Positions 9,735-18,304 are shown, counted from the stretch's first letter. The stretch: 64,000 nt of DNA from Aureispira anguillae (GCF_026000115.1 NZ_AP026867.1:5320001-5384000), one strand, 5' to 3'. Notes: generated by a model from the sequence alone, not told the origin. Numbers and translations: made by a program.

Positions 9735-11870
9735 ATGAAAATTCATATTTTTTTAGCGCTTCTTTGTCTTTGGCTCCTCTCTACAGGAAGTGCCGTTGGG
9801 CAAACTGATTTTACTTTAAAATTCAAAGTTTGGAAAAACACTGCCAATGCAGCCAATTACCTTGGTGAGTACCATTTTAATGCAGGTCATCCTCATAATT
9901 TTGGAAATTCTGTGCCCCCCAGTATTACGAGTCAATTATGCCCAGGAGATCGTTTAGTTTTAGAAAATCGCTGTATCTATAAGGGAAATCCACATTCTTT
10001 TCATGGAGGTTCAACAACGGCTGGAGGCAATAATCGATATGGAGAATGCACAATTGGTTTAACCAGTAGCAACCACTGTTCAAGTACTAATAATCCTAAT
10101 TATATCCTTCACTTGGCAGACATTAGCTCTATTTCGACTTATAATTCTAGTTTGCCAACCTACCAAAGCTGGTCCAACTGGAATTATGGCACCCAAAAAA
10201 CAATTACGCTTCCTCGCTATAATTCTACCGCAACAAACGGAAATATCTACCTTGCTATTTCTGCGGGATTCTTTGCAAATAAGGTTAACAATTGCGGTTG
10301 TGGGGCACGTTATTATTTTATTGGGCTTAACCTCAAAAGAGGTGTAGACCCCATTGGCGATCAAAGCATTTGTTCAGGAGATGCTGTCAATCTAGGGTTA
10401 AATCCAAACTACAGCTATACCAACTGGAGTCCTAACAACCCAAATGGAACACCCCTCAATACAACAACAGATTATACAGTAAATGTAACCAATACTGCGA
10501 CAGGATGTTCGATTACTGATGAGTTTGAAATCAAAGTTCACAGCCCTACCCAAGAACTTATTACAACAACGGTTTTATGTTATACCGAAAGCCTTTTGCT
10601 TACTAGTCAAAATTTGCCCGATCTTACCTCAAAAATTATTGTTGATGGCGAAGTCATTTATGATGTATTGGCAGGCATTAATTTATTGCCCTTAACGATT
10701 AGTGGCTCCATACAAGGTGCAGGAGTGATTAATATTGAATATGTATATTGGGTAGATGATCGCTACAGTGCCATTTGTACCAAAACATACCAACTCCTAA
10801 TTGACGAGCAAATTATCACAGATTTACAAAGTAGTTATCCGATTTGTGGTGGTTATTTCCAACCTATTTGCATCAATAGCAGTGGATCACCACAGCCCAA
10901 TGTAATGTATCAATGGTCAAGTGGAGGAAATCTACTCTCAACGAATAGCTGTTTTACGCCAACAGCTTATGGAAACTATTCCCTATATGCCTATACCCCA
11001 GCAGGCTGTTTTATAACCCGCAGCTTTAATGTCTATGATCCAGGAGTAGGAATTGAAGCGCCCGAAGATATAACCTATTGTTCCTTGACCGAAACTCCTC
11101 CAAGTGTGATTGGGTGGGATCAAAATCCTTTTTCGTTAACAACATTCTATGGTATTTCTTGGAGTTATCAAGACTTGAATGGAACTGTAACTACAATACC
11201 TACTTCTGGAGGACACTATCAGATACCTTACATGGGAGATGGTACGTACACCGCTTCTGTTGTGACAGGCAATGGGTGTTCAGAGGTATTCACCATCACA
11301 GTAATGGATGCACTGCAAACGTTTAACAGCCATCCTGCTGCCCAGTTTAATACAATAACATTAGGAGGAAATCAATTCGCTTGTTCCCCCTTGGCTAGTG
11401 TACCAGGGTCAGATATATGGGAAGTTTTAGACGCAGCTGGCAATCTTGTTCCACACATTCCCTATCCCAGTAATAATCCGTATGGAATTAAATATACCTC
11501 TTTGACAGGAGCGCCCTATACCGTTATTTTAAAAAGATACCTCTTTGATGAATGTATCATTTACACTTGCTCAAATAAAGGCATGGAACGAATCCAAGAA
11601 CGAAATCAGTCTATCGATATCACCAAGGAATTAACAGTTAGCACGTTTCCTAATCCAACAAATGGATTGGTCAATATCCAATTATCAAACGCATCTAAGC
11701 CCAATACTTCTATTCAGGTAATGAATAGTTTAGGGCAGGTAATTTTAGAAACCGAAGTACAAGAACAGCACAACATTGAACTTGACTTAAGTAAAGAAAA
11801 TAGTGGCGTTTATATGATCCAACTCACCAATGGAGAGGATAAATTGATTGAGAAAATAATTAAACAATAA
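9735..11870 (+). CDS. T9SS-secreted surface protein with type A sorting domain
   Basis: The open frame extends up to 9579, but the start at about 9735 is preferred because it directly gives a signal peptide (MKIHIFLALLCLWLL...VGQ); the protein is then about 711 residues. The N-terminal 200 residues are rich in Asn, Ser, Tyr and Cys. Ig-like segments follow (ICSGDAVNLGLNPNYSYTNWSP; CSITDEFEIKVHSP; YSLYAYTPAGC). The last 75 residues are a classic type A T9SS sorting domain (STFPNPTNGLVNIQ ... VMNSLGQVI ... SGVYMIQLTNG ... EKIIKQ). It should be exported by Sec, then T9SS, and anchored on the cell surface or released. Ligand or activity is unknown; no catalytic motif was seen. Confidence 0.85.
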   Translation: MKIHIFLALLCLWLLSTGSAVGQTDFTLKFKVWKNTANAANYLGEYHFNAGHPHNFGNSVPPSITSQLCPGDRLVLENRCIYKGNPHSFHGGSTTAGGNNRYGECTIGLTSSNHCSSTNNPNYILHLADISSISTYNSSLPTYQSWSNWNYGTQKTITLPRYNSTATNGNIYLAISAGFFANKVNNCGCGARYYFIGLNLKRGVDPIGDQSICSGDAVNLGLNPNYSYTNWSPNNPNGTPLNTTTDYTVNVTNTATGCSITDEFEIKVHSPTQELITTTVLCYTESLLLTSQNLPDLTSKIIVDGEVIYDVLAGINLLPLTISGSIQGAGVINIEYVYWVDDRYSAICTKTYQLLIDEQIITDLQSSYPICGGYFQPICINSSGSPQPNVMYQWSSGGNLLSTNSCFTPTAYGNYSLYAYTPAGCFITRSFNVYDPGVGIEAPEDITYCSLTETPPSVIGWDQNPFSLTTFYGISWSYQDLNGTVTTIPTSGGHYQIPYMGDGTYTASVVTGNGCSEVFTITVMDALQTFNSHPAAQFNTITLGGNQFACSPLASVPGSDIWEVLDAAGNLVPHIPYPSNNPYGIKYTSLTGAPYTVILKRYLFDECIIYTCSNKGMERIQERNQSIDITKELTVSTFPNPTNGLVNIQLSNASKPNTSIQVMNSLGQVILETEVQEQHNIELDLSKENSGVYMIQLTNGEDKLIEKIIKQ

Positions 11871-11884
11871 GTTGAAGGTATAAG

Positions 11885-11928
11885 AACAGCACACTAAATA
11901 GTAATTAAACTAGTGTGCTGTTTTTTTT
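11885..11928 (+). terminator. intrinsic terminator after the T9SS protein gene
   Basis: A 12-bp perfect stem (11885-11896 with 11911-11922) and a run of eight T on the plus strand. Confidence 0.88.
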
Positions 11929-11958
11929 CATCATAGCACCTTCTATTCTTATCAACAC

Positions 11959-11990
11959 AAAAAAAGGCAACACAAAAATATTGTGTCACC
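11959..11990 (-). terminator. intrinsic terminator closing the sulfur operon
   Basis: A 10-bp stem with G-U wobbles (11966-11975 with 11981-11990), followed on the minus strand by seven T. It lies about 50 nt past the ferredoxin-NADP reductase stop. Confidence 0.75.
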
Positions 11991-12040
11991 TCTTCTTCAA
12001 ACCAGCTCTACCCCTAAAACCGATTATATTTTTAGGTTCA

Positions 12041-13045
12041 TCAGAACCCTTCTATACCATTAACCGTGGTATATTTAAGCGTTATCTTTTTTTCAGGATG
12101 AATTATTTTAAACGCAGATTGTACCATCAAAGTAGCTTCGTGAAAACCGCACAATATGAGTTTCAATTTCCCTTCGTAGGTATTAATATCTCCAATAGCA
12201 TAAATACCAGGTATGTTGGTGCTATAATCTAAGGTATTGACCTCAATGGCATTTTTAGAAATATTGAGTTTCCAATCGGCAATAGGTCCCAATTTGGGAG
12301 ACAAACCAAAAAGAGGAATAAAATGATCTAATTGTTGCGTGTAGGTTGCTTTGGCTTTGGGTTGAATGACCACTTCTTCCAATGCTTGAATTCCATTTAG
12401 ACCAACCACCTGCGCATCTGTTATAATATTAATTTTTCCTGCTTCCGCCAATTCATAAGCCTTTGAAACAGAATCTGGCGCAGCTCTAAATTTATTGCGT
12501 CTATGAATCAATGTAACTTCTTGAGCTATATCTGCCAAATGAATGCTCCAATCCAAGGCAGAATCTCCCCCTCCTGCTACCCAAACTCGCTTATTGGCAT
12601 AAAAAGCAGGATCTTTGATGATGTACTCAACGCCATTATTTTCATACTTTGCAATATTATCAATAGGAGGTTTACGAGGCTCAAAACAGCCTAAGCCTCC
12701 CGCAATTGCAATAACAGGTGCATTAATTTCTGTTCCATGACTTGTGGTCAATTTAAAACTGCCATCCTCCAAACGCTCGATTTCTTCTGCACGCTCTCCC
12801 AAGGTAAATTCAGGCTTAAAAGGAGCAATTTGTTGCATCAAGTTGTCAATCAAATCTCCCGCCAAGATAGAAGGAAAACCAGGAATATCATAAATTGGTT
12901 TTTTAGGATAAATTTCCGAACACTGCCCTCCTACCTGAGGCAAGGAATCTACCAAATGACACTTCAAGCGTAATAAACCTGCTTCAAAAACAGTAAATAA
13001 ACCAGTAGGTCCCGCTCCAATAATGATAATATCTGTCTTTTTCAT
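12041..13045 (-). CDS. TrxR-like ferredoxin/flavodoxin-NADP+ reductase
   Basis: A protein of 334 residues. It has an FAD-binding motif GAGPTG (10-15), the conserved QVGGQCSEIYPKKPIYDIPGFP segment (37-58), an NADPH motif GGGDSALDW (158-166), basic HRRNKFRA (181-188) for the 2'-phosphate, and a C-terminal FAD closure YAIGDINTYEGKLKLI. The redox CxxC of thioredoxin reductase is absent, which marks the TrxR-like (YumC-type) ferredoxin-NADP reductase family. It is last in the sulfur assimilation cluster. The inferred job is to pass NADPH electrons through ferredoxin to the siroheme sulfite reductase upstream. Confidence 0.9.
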   Translation of the reverse strand: MKKTDIIIIGAGPTGLFTVFEAGLLRLKCHLVDSLPQVGGQCSEIYPKKPIYDIPGFPSILAGDLIDNLMQQIAPFKPEFTLGERAEEIERLEDGSFKLTTSHGTEINAPVIAIAGGLGCFEPRKPPIDNIAKYENNGVEYIIKDPAFYANKRVWVAGGGDSALDWSIHLADIAQEVTLIHRRNKFRAAPDSVSKAYELAEAGKINIITDAQVVGLNGIQALEEVVIQPKAKATYTQQLDHFIPLFGLSPKLGPIADWKLNISKNAIEVNTLDYSTNIPGIYAIGDINTYEGKLKLILCGFHEATLMVQSAFKIIHPEKKITLKYTTVNGIEGF

Positions 13046-13131
13046 TTCATGTATTTATTTTTGCTTTTTTATAACCACTCATGCGCCATATTACTGCATG
13101 GTGATTGTTGAAAATTATATGCAGAAGTTGT

Positions 13132-13818
13132 TTAAAAATGTAAGCCACACTCTGTTTTTAAGCTCCCTGTCCAGCGACCATTTCGCCCTTGCCCCCTCTT
13201 CGTACAATGCAAGCAACCAATAGAGTCATACCCCAATGCTTCCAAAGGGTGAGCTGGTAAATCTGCTTGTTGATAATAGTGGTTAAAATCTGCTTCCGTA
13301 AGATCTATTAGTGGATAAAATTTTAGAATGTTATCCTTTTGCTCAAAGATGTCTAAGTTTCTTCGATAAGGTGTTTGATAAGCCATCAAGCCAGAAATCC
13401 AAACTTCATAATTCAACTTTACCTCTTCCAATGGCGCAACCTTATTAATACGACAACATTTACTAGCATTGGTTTTCCACATTTCTGCTGTAAGGCTCTG
13501 CTGATGTAATGCTTCTTTGGGATAGATATTAACAACCTTTAGGTTAAAAGCAGCGGTTAACTTTTCTTTATAAGTCAACGTTTCTTCGAAATGATAACCC
13601 GTGTCCAAAAAATGAATCGGTTGTTTGGCTTTTATATTACTCATCCAATAAAGCAATAAAGCTGATTTTGTCCCAAAGGAGGAAGTCAATAAAACATCCT
13701 CTAGTTTAAAATAAGAATACAGCAATTCTAAGCGTTCGATAGGTTCTAATAATTTGAATCGATTGTTCAGTGCCTGTAACTGCTCTGAACTAATCTTGCT
13801 GTCTAGTTTTAGCTGCAT
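13132..13818 (-). CDS. cysH: [4Fe-4S] adenylyl-sulfate / PAPS reductase
   Basis: The start at 13818 (MQLKLDSK) gives the normal length of 228 residues; the frame runs further up but would extend deep into the preceding gene. Family motifs are SSFGTKSA (47-53), the LDTGYHF segment (71-77), and cysteine pairs C121-C122 and C202-x2-C205, which ligate the iron-sulfur cluster of APS-type reductases. Catalytic C224 lies in the C-terminal ECGLHF. It reduces APS (possibly PAPS) to sulfite with thioredoxin electrons. The four cluster cysteines favour APS as substrate. The start overlaps the end of the DUF2061 gene by 29 bp. ATP sulfurylase genes are not in the window. Confidence 0.93.
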   Translation of the reverse strand: MQLKLDSKISSEQLQALNNRFKLLEPIERLELLYSYFKLEDVLLTSSFGTKSALLLYWMSNIKAKQPIHFLDTGYHFEETLTYKEKLTAAFNLKVVNIYPKEALHQQSLTAEMWKTNASKCCRINKVAPLEEVKLNYEVWISGLMAYQTPYRRNLDIFEQKDNILKFYPLIDLTEADFNHYYQQADLPAHPLEALGYDSIGCLHCTKRGQGRNGRWTGSLKTECGLHF

Positions 13819-14068
13819 ATTTTTGATTTTTTTGCACCACATCATTACCCTTAGGCATAGAAAAAGAGTAGCCCCAATTGATTTTAATCCAAATTCGCTC
13901 GTTGACATAAAACAACATAAATTTTACCACTGTATCCGTTAGCCCTATTGTTGTTGCCAATTCAAGATTACCCGTAAAAATCAAGGCAATAGAAAACGTT
14001 GCTATTGTTGCCCCAGCCCTATAGCTAACTGCCTTGGTAACCGTTCGTCGTTTTTGTTCTTTTATCAT
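13790..14068 (-). CDS. DUF2061 small membrane protein in sulfur operon
   Basis: A protein of 92 residues: basic N-terminus (MIKEQKRRTVTKAVSYR), two hydrophobic segments (about 18-36 and 40-55), and conserved family residues in SYRAGATIATF, TIGLTDTVVKFMLFYVNERIW. It matches the DUF2061 (predicted membrane) family, often found beside sulfate assimilation genes. It starts one base after the upstream siroheme gene and overlaps cysH by 29 bp, so it is translated as part of the operon. Its role is unknown; association with sulfate or sulfite handling is suggested only by context. Confidence 0.82.
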   Translation of the reverse strand: MIKEQKRRTVTKAVSYRAGATIATFSIALIFTGNLELATTIGLTDTVVKFMLFYVNERIWIKINWGYSFSMPKGNDVVQKNQKYAAKTRQQD

Positions 14069-14069
14069 A

Positions 14070-14651
14070 CTAAGCTGACTTTTCTAATAAACTTTCTGTC
14101 AACGCATTTAGAATTTTGACTTTTCGCTGAAAATCAACCCCCAACGTTTGTCTAAAATCATACATATTGTCCAATAAATCTTCTATTTCATCGGGTAGAA
14201 TATGCTCTAATAATTGGCGCAAACGTTTGGCAAAAGTTGGAGATTTGCCATTGGTAGAAATCGCAATTTTTAAATCGCCTTTGCTCACAATAGAACCCAA
14301 GTAAAAATCGCATAACATTGGGGTATCTGCCACATTTACCACAATCCCCCTTGTTTTGGCTTCTCCCCAAATGTATTTGTTCAAGGAATTATTATTCGTT
14401 GCAGCAATAACAAAACTCTTTTTTTCTAAGTCATACAATTGAAAAGAGCGTTCAATTAGGGTTACTTGATGTCTGCGGCCAAAAAGTAGCGATCGAATTT
14501 TTGGCGAAATTTCTTTAGCCACCAAAATGACCCTTGCTTGTGGGCTATTTTTGATCAAAAGACTCAATTTTTCATAACCAACATGACCTCCTCCGACTAT
14601 GAGTATCGGCAATTGATTGACCTTTAGGAAAACAGGATATAATTCATTCAT
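14070..14651 (-). CDS. precorrin-2 dehydrogenase / sirohydrochlorin ferrochelatase (CysG N-domain type)
   Basis: A protein of 193 residues matching the Met8p/SirC/CysG-B module: Rossmann motif GGGHVGYEK (20-28), VAATNN near 100-ish (VIAATNNNSLNKYI), VNVADTPMLCDFYLGSIV with the family's catalytic Asp, and ISTNGKSPTFAKRLRQLLE. It oxidises precorrin-2 with NAD+ and may insert iron to give siroheme, the cofactor of the sulfite reductase encoded in the same cluster. The methyltransferase half of classical CysG is a separate gene immediately upstream. Confidence 0.92.
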   Translation of the reverse strand: MNELYPVFLKVNQLPILIVGGGHVGYEKLSLLIKNSPQARVILVAKEISPKIRSLLFGRRHQVTLIERSFQLYDLEKKSFVIAATNNNSLNKYIWGEAKTRGIVVNVADTPMLCDFYLGSIVSKGDLKIAISTNGKSPTFAKRLRQLLEHILPDEIEDLLDNMYDFRQTLGVDFQRKVKILNALTESLLEKSA

Positions 14652-14731
14652 GACAATTATTTTTTAGTATTTTGGAAACAACTCAACTTGTTTGCTTTAG
14701 TTGACCAAAACAGGTTATTATTCTATCGTTT

Positions 14732-15505
14732 TTAGTTTTTAAGTGCTGTGGCAATCGCATAATCTCTTGCCAAGGTAGGGTGCAGCCCTACGACCTCTCC
14801 GATTACAATAATTGCAGGCGTTTGGATGTTTTTTTCATGGACGCTTTTTGCTATATTTTTGATTGTTCCTATCGCAACTTTTTCATTTGCCAAAGAGCCG
14901 TTTTGAATCACCATAACAGGCGTATCGTGCTTTCTATGTTTTCGCAACAAACTTGTTATTTCTGCTAATTTTTTTAGCCCCATCAACACGACCAAGGTTG
15001 AATTGGATTGAGCCGCCAAAGAAAAATCGCTGGGCAATTCCCCATATTTAGTTGTCCCTGTCAAAACCCAAAAGCTTTGGCTATACTCTCTATGAGTTAA
15101 AGGAACCTGTTGTAAAGCCGCCAAGGCTGTACTACTTGATACACCAGGTACAACAACCGTTTCGATATTAAATGCTTCTGCATACTGCAATTCCTCTTGT
15201 CCTCGTCCAAAAATAAAAGGGTCGCCTCCTTTTAGACGCACAACATGACCATGCGAAAAAGCATAACCAACGGCCATCAAATTAATTTCAGATTGGGTAA
15301 ATCGATGTTTATTGGCTCGTTTTCCCACATCAATTTTTAGCGCATTCTTAGGGACATTATTTAACAATTCTGCGTTTGCCAAAGCATCATAAAGTACCAC
15401 ATCAGCCGTTCGTAAGGCTCTTAAACCTCTTACCGTAATCAAATCGGCACTTCCTGGACCTGCGCCAATCAGGGTTATTTTAGGTTGGTTTTTAATTCTC
15501 TTCAT
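14732..15505 (-). CDS. cobA: uroporphyrinogen-III C-methyltransferase (SUMT)
   Basis: A protein of 257 residues with GAGPGSADLITVRG (14-27) for SAM binding, YDALAN (40-45), RLKGGDPFIFGRGQEE (91-106), VVPGVSSSTA and PLTHRE, all diagnostic of SUMT. It methylates uroporphyrinogen III at C2 and C7 to precorrin-2, feeding the dehydrogenase encoded 80 bp downstream. A MITE-like palindrome separates it from the sulfite reductase gene upstream, so read-through transcription across that element may control its level. Confidence 0.94.
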   Translation of the reverse strand: MKRIKNQPKITLIGAGPGSADLITVRGLRALRTADVVLYDALANAELLNNVPKNALKIDVGKRANKHRFTQSEINLMAVGYAFSHGHVVRLKGGDPFIFGRGQEELQYAEAFNIETVVVPGVSSSTALAALQQVPLTHREYSQSFWVLTGTTKYGELPSDFSLAAQSNSTLVVLMGLKKLAEITSLLRKHRKHDTPVMVIQNGSLANEKVAIGTIKNIAKSVHEKNIQTPAIIVIGEVVGLHPTLARDYAIATALKN

Positions 15506-15567
15506 AACTTTTTATTTAGCGCTCCATTTGTTCTTCGATAATAACAACAAAGCTTGTTTTGTTTTTT

Positions 15568-15795
15568 GGTTCTTTGACAACTCTATCACGAAGTAAATTG
15601 TGTGGAATCGTAAACTACCTTGCCTGCTTATTACTACTTTTGTTATAGGTCGTAAGTCGTATGCTTAGTTCCTGTAAATACAGGACATACGACTTACGAC
15701 CTATAACTTTCTACTAAAAAAGTAGTTAAAAGCTTACCCTTCTTTAGTGTTTACCACACGATTTACTACGTGAGCCTACGGGTTATCAAAGAACC
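15568..15795. mobile_element. MITE-like palindromic element, copy 2 (inside the sulfur cluster)
   Basis: A 228-bp element. The left end GGTTCTTTGACAACTCTATC pairs with the right end, whose reverse complement begins GGTTCTTTGATAACCC. The interior is near-identical to copy 1, including the central hairpin with CCTGTAAATACAGG. Relative to copy 1, each arm carries an extra block of about 19-20 bp (TATCACGAAGTAAA on the left, TTACTACGTGAGCC on the right), so the arm length differs in a paired way. It has no coding capacity. It sits between two co-directional genes of the sulfur pathway. Confidence 0.82.
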
Positions 15796-15836
15796 TGTTT
15801 TTTAAAAAATATGTTTTACTTAAGTTAGGTGGATCG

Positions 15837-17966
15837 TTAAGCTTTGTAATGCTCTGATAAAACCCGTTTACTTCCATCCAATTCCTTGCGTCGATATTCA
15901 ATTACCTGCTCTAAAAATGCGGCTGCTTGCTGCCAATAAGTCACAGCAAATACCTCCTCTGGTGTATTTTTATTGATTTGTAATACCAGCTCTGCAAAAT
16001 TTCCATCCAAGTCAAACTTTCCCGTTTCGATCAATTCCTTATCAAAATCATTGATAATTCCAATTTGTGTATTACACTTTATATCTACCCCTAGCAATAC
16101 TGCTTTGGCAGCAATTACAAAGGCTCCATAACTGAGGTAGATGCTATCTCCCCATAAGTTTTCTTTTAATGCTTGATTGCTCAATTGAATTTTTTCTTTG
16201 GCATCATTAATAATCGTAGCAACCATATCAAAAGCCACCCCTGCACACTCTCCTACTCCAATTTCTTTTTGGTAGGGTTTTTCTTGTCCCCAATCCCAAA
16301 AATCACTTGGATGTAAATTGTCTTTAATCGCCAATGCTTTTAATAAGTTGTAGAAATATCGTTTTCCTTGTCGTTTTACATAATCATTAAAATACTCTCC
16401 TCCTAACTCCTTTTCTTCATAATCATCCAGCAGCCAAACCAAAGCAGTAGGGATTCGTTTAGAGGGTAGTTTGATAATTTTTTCAGCAATAAATCCATTA
16501 CCTTTTTCGTCTACTCCTCCTCCCAACACCACCTGCATTGCAGGCAGTACTTCTTTGCCAACTTTGATGGAACTTCCATGAAATCCAATATTCGCAGCCA
16601 TGTGTTGCCCACAAGCATTCATACAACCACTAATCTTTATTTGGATTGCCTTTTCACCAATCAGATGCGCATAATTTTCTAGCAACACATTTTCCAATTG
16701 CTTGGCCAAAGCAGTACTATTGCTCACTCCAAGATTACAAGTATCTGTTCCAGGACAAGCCGTAATATCAACAATAGCCCCAAAGCCTGCATCAGCCAAT
16801 CCCAATTCATCTAAAGCATTATACAAAGCAGCTAAAGAAGCCTTAGGAACGTATTTTATCAAAATCCCCTGATTGACGGTCAAGCGTAATTCATTGGCAG
16901 CATATTGTCGAATAATAGCTGCTAATTTTAGTGCCGAAGAAGCGCTAATATCCCCCAACCTAATTTTGAGCAAAACGGCATAATATCCTGCTTGTTTTTG
17001 TTCGAAAGTATTGGTCAATTGCCATAATTTATAGCTGGTAACATTAGCAATTGTTGGTTCTTTATGGTCAAGATCAGAAGCAGGAGGCGTAGGTTGCCAA
17101 TTCCCCGTTGTGTCAATATGTACCGTTAGCTGCTCTAAGGAAGGATATTCCTTTTCTACTAAGGATAAAAAATGAGCAACGCCCCACTTTTTTAATAAAA
17201 ACTTCATGCGAGCCTTCATCCTTTTCTCTCGCTCTCCATAACGATCAAAGACACGAATAGCAGCTTCTACAAATGGGATAATACGTTCTTCTTCTAAAAA
17301 CTCATACACCGTTGGAGCTACCATTGCCTGTGCCCCCAATCCACCACCCAATAAGACCTTGAAGCCACGCTTTCCTTCTTTCAATCTGGGTATAAATCCA
17401 AAGTCGTGGAAATAAGCAAAAGCAGAATCTTCGTCTGTCGCCGAAAAAGCAATTTTAATTTTACGTCCCATTTCTTGGCAAATAGGATTTCTTAGGAAGT
17501 ACTCAAACATTGCTTGTACATAGGGAGATACATCAAATAGCTCCTCTGGATGAATTCCTGCTTTGGCGGATGCTGTAATATTACGTACCGTGTTTCCACA
17601 AGCCCCCATGGCAGTAACCCCAGCTCTAGACAAATCTGCCCACAAATGGGGTGAATCGCCTAATTTGACATAGTGTAATTGGATATTTTGACGGGTAGTT
17701 AGATGCAAATTTCCAGTACTGTATTGGATAGAAGCTTGCGCCAAGGCTTCTAGTTGTTCTGTTGTTAAGCGTCCAAAAGGGATTTTAGTTCTAAACATTT
17801 GTACCCCTACCTGACGTTGCCCATAGACTCCTCTTGTTAGTCGATAATGTTTAAACCGTTCTTCATCTATTCGTCCGAGTCGCACGTCTGTAATTTTACG
17901 ATCAAGCTCAATAATATCCTGCTTGTCTACCGATTGTATATTTTCTAAATTTAATTTTGTTGCCAT
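15837..17966 (-). CDS. siroheme [4Fe-4S] sulfite reductase (nitrite/sulfite reductase family) with C-terminal extension
   Basis: A protein of 709 residues. Ferredoxin-like NIR_SIR domains flank the catalytic halves: GRLTTEQLEALAQ and YSTGNLHLTTRQNIQLHYV (81-100), then GNTVRNI (124-130). The cluster/siroheme ligands are C404-x5-C410 (TACPGTDTC) and C448-x3-C452 (GCMNACGQH). It reduces sulfite to sulfide with ferredoxin electrons. Nitrite as substrate cannot be excluded from motifs, but the neighbours (cysH, siroheme genes) favour sulfite. Residues about 575-700 form an extra helical C-terminal domain (GECAGVAFDMVATII; SIYLSYGAFVIAAKAVL; AAAFLEQVIEYRR) absent from short enzymes, resembling a HEPN-like helical bundle. 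The gene is preceded by two cysteine leader attenuators. Confidence 0.9.
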   Translation of the reverse strand: MATKLNLENIQSVDKQDIIELDRKITDVRLGRIDEERFKHYRLTRGVYGQRQVGVQMFRTKIPFGRLTTEQLEALAQASIQYSTGNLHLTTRQNIQLHYVKLGDSPHLWADLSRAGVTAMGACGNTVRNITASAKAGIHPEELFDVSPYVQAMFEYFLRNPICQEMGRKIKIAFSATDEDSAFAYFHDFGFIPRLKEGKRGFKVLLGGGLGAQAMVAPTVYEFLEEERIIPFVEAAIRVFDRYGEREKRMKARMKFLLKKWGVAHFLSLVEKEYPSLEQLTVHIDTTGNWQPTPPASDLDHKEPTIANVTSYKLWQLTNTFEQKQAGYYAVLLKIRLGDISASSALKLAAIIRQYAANELRLTVNQGILIKYVPKASLAALYNALDELGLADAGFGAIVDITACPGTDTCNLGVSNSTALAKQLENVLLENYAHLIGEKAIQIKISGCMNACGQHMAANIGFHGSSIKVGKEVLPAMQVVLGGGVDEKGNGFIAEKIIKLPSKRIPTALVWLLDDYEEKELGGEYFNDYVKRQGKRYFYNLLKALAIKDNLHPSDFWDWGQEKPYQKEIGVGECAGVAFDMVATIINDAKEKIQLSNQALKENLWGDSIYLSYGAFVIAAKAVLLGVDIKCNTQIGIINDFDKELIETGKFDLDGNFAELVLQINKNTPEEVFAVTYWQQAAAFLEQVIEYRRKELDGSKRVLSEHYKA

Positions 17967-18054
17967 GGTTGTCTTGTTTCTTTTGTTGTAAATTAGCTAT
18001 GATCTTAGGTTCGTGTTTTGTCACTTGTGCAATTGTTGGAGGTGGTCGAATGCT

Positions 18055-18105
18055 GCTAAAACAGAAAAAGCCCTTTCAGGAAAAATAATTTCCTGAAAGG
18101 GCTTT
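18055..18105 (-). terminator. proximal attenuator terminator upstream of sulfite reductase
   Basis: A perfect 17-bp stem (18067-18083 with 18089-18105) and a 5-nt loop. On the minus strand it runs straight into TTTTTCTGTTTT. It lies after the stop of the cysteine leader at 18130-18228 and about 100 nt before the sulfite reductase ATG, the position of an attenuator rather than of a gene-end terminator. Confidence 0.88.
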
Positions 18106-18129
18106 CGCACTGGATGGATAATCGTTCGT

Positions 18130-18228
18130 CTATACTTTCATCCATAGCATGCTCATCCGCTCACAAGAAATTAACTTGTAAAAGCAACAACAACAGATGC
18201 AACAGATATGGATGGTATTAATTAACAT
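18130..18228 (-). CDS. proximal cysteine-run leader peptide (32 aa), predicted attenuator
   Basis: A short frame ATG-TTA-ATT...GTA-TAG encoding MLINTIHICCICCCCFYKLI and 12 more residues. Cysteines occupy positions 9, 10, 12-15 and 22; five of the six in the run region use or neighbour TGT codons. Four consecutive Cys codons by chance are very unlikely in AT-rich non-coding DNA. The stop is 25 nt before a strong terminator. By analogy with known amino-acid leader peptides, stalling at Cys codons under cysteine or Cys-tRNA shortage would relieve termination and allow sulfite reductase expression. Translation itself is not proven. Confidence 0.75.
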   Translation of the reverse strand: MLINTIHICCICCCCFYKLISCERMSMLWMKV

Positions 18229-18269
18229 AATGTATGTGATAAATAATTTTAAAGATTGAGTTATAAAAA

Positions 18270-18304
18270 CAAAAAACCTCCTAGAAAAAGATCTCTAGAA
18301 GGTT
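18270..18304 (-). terminator. distal attenuator terminator between the two cysteine leaders
   Basis: An 11-bp stem with one G-U pair (18275-18285 with 18294-18304), followed on the minus strand by TTTTGTTTTT. It lies 42 nt after the stop of the distal cysteine leader and 42 nt before the ATG of the proximal one. Confidence 0.8.

Noticed and set aside
11915-12232. 105-residue plus-strand frame opposite the end of the ferredoxin-NADP reductase gene
   Set aside because: Overlaps a strongly supported gene on the other strand, has no signal or domain, and spans a terminator.
17967-18260. A SAM or other metabolite riboswitch upstream of sulfite reductase
   Set aside because: I see no conserved riboswitch core; the short Cys-rich frames with terminators explain the region better.
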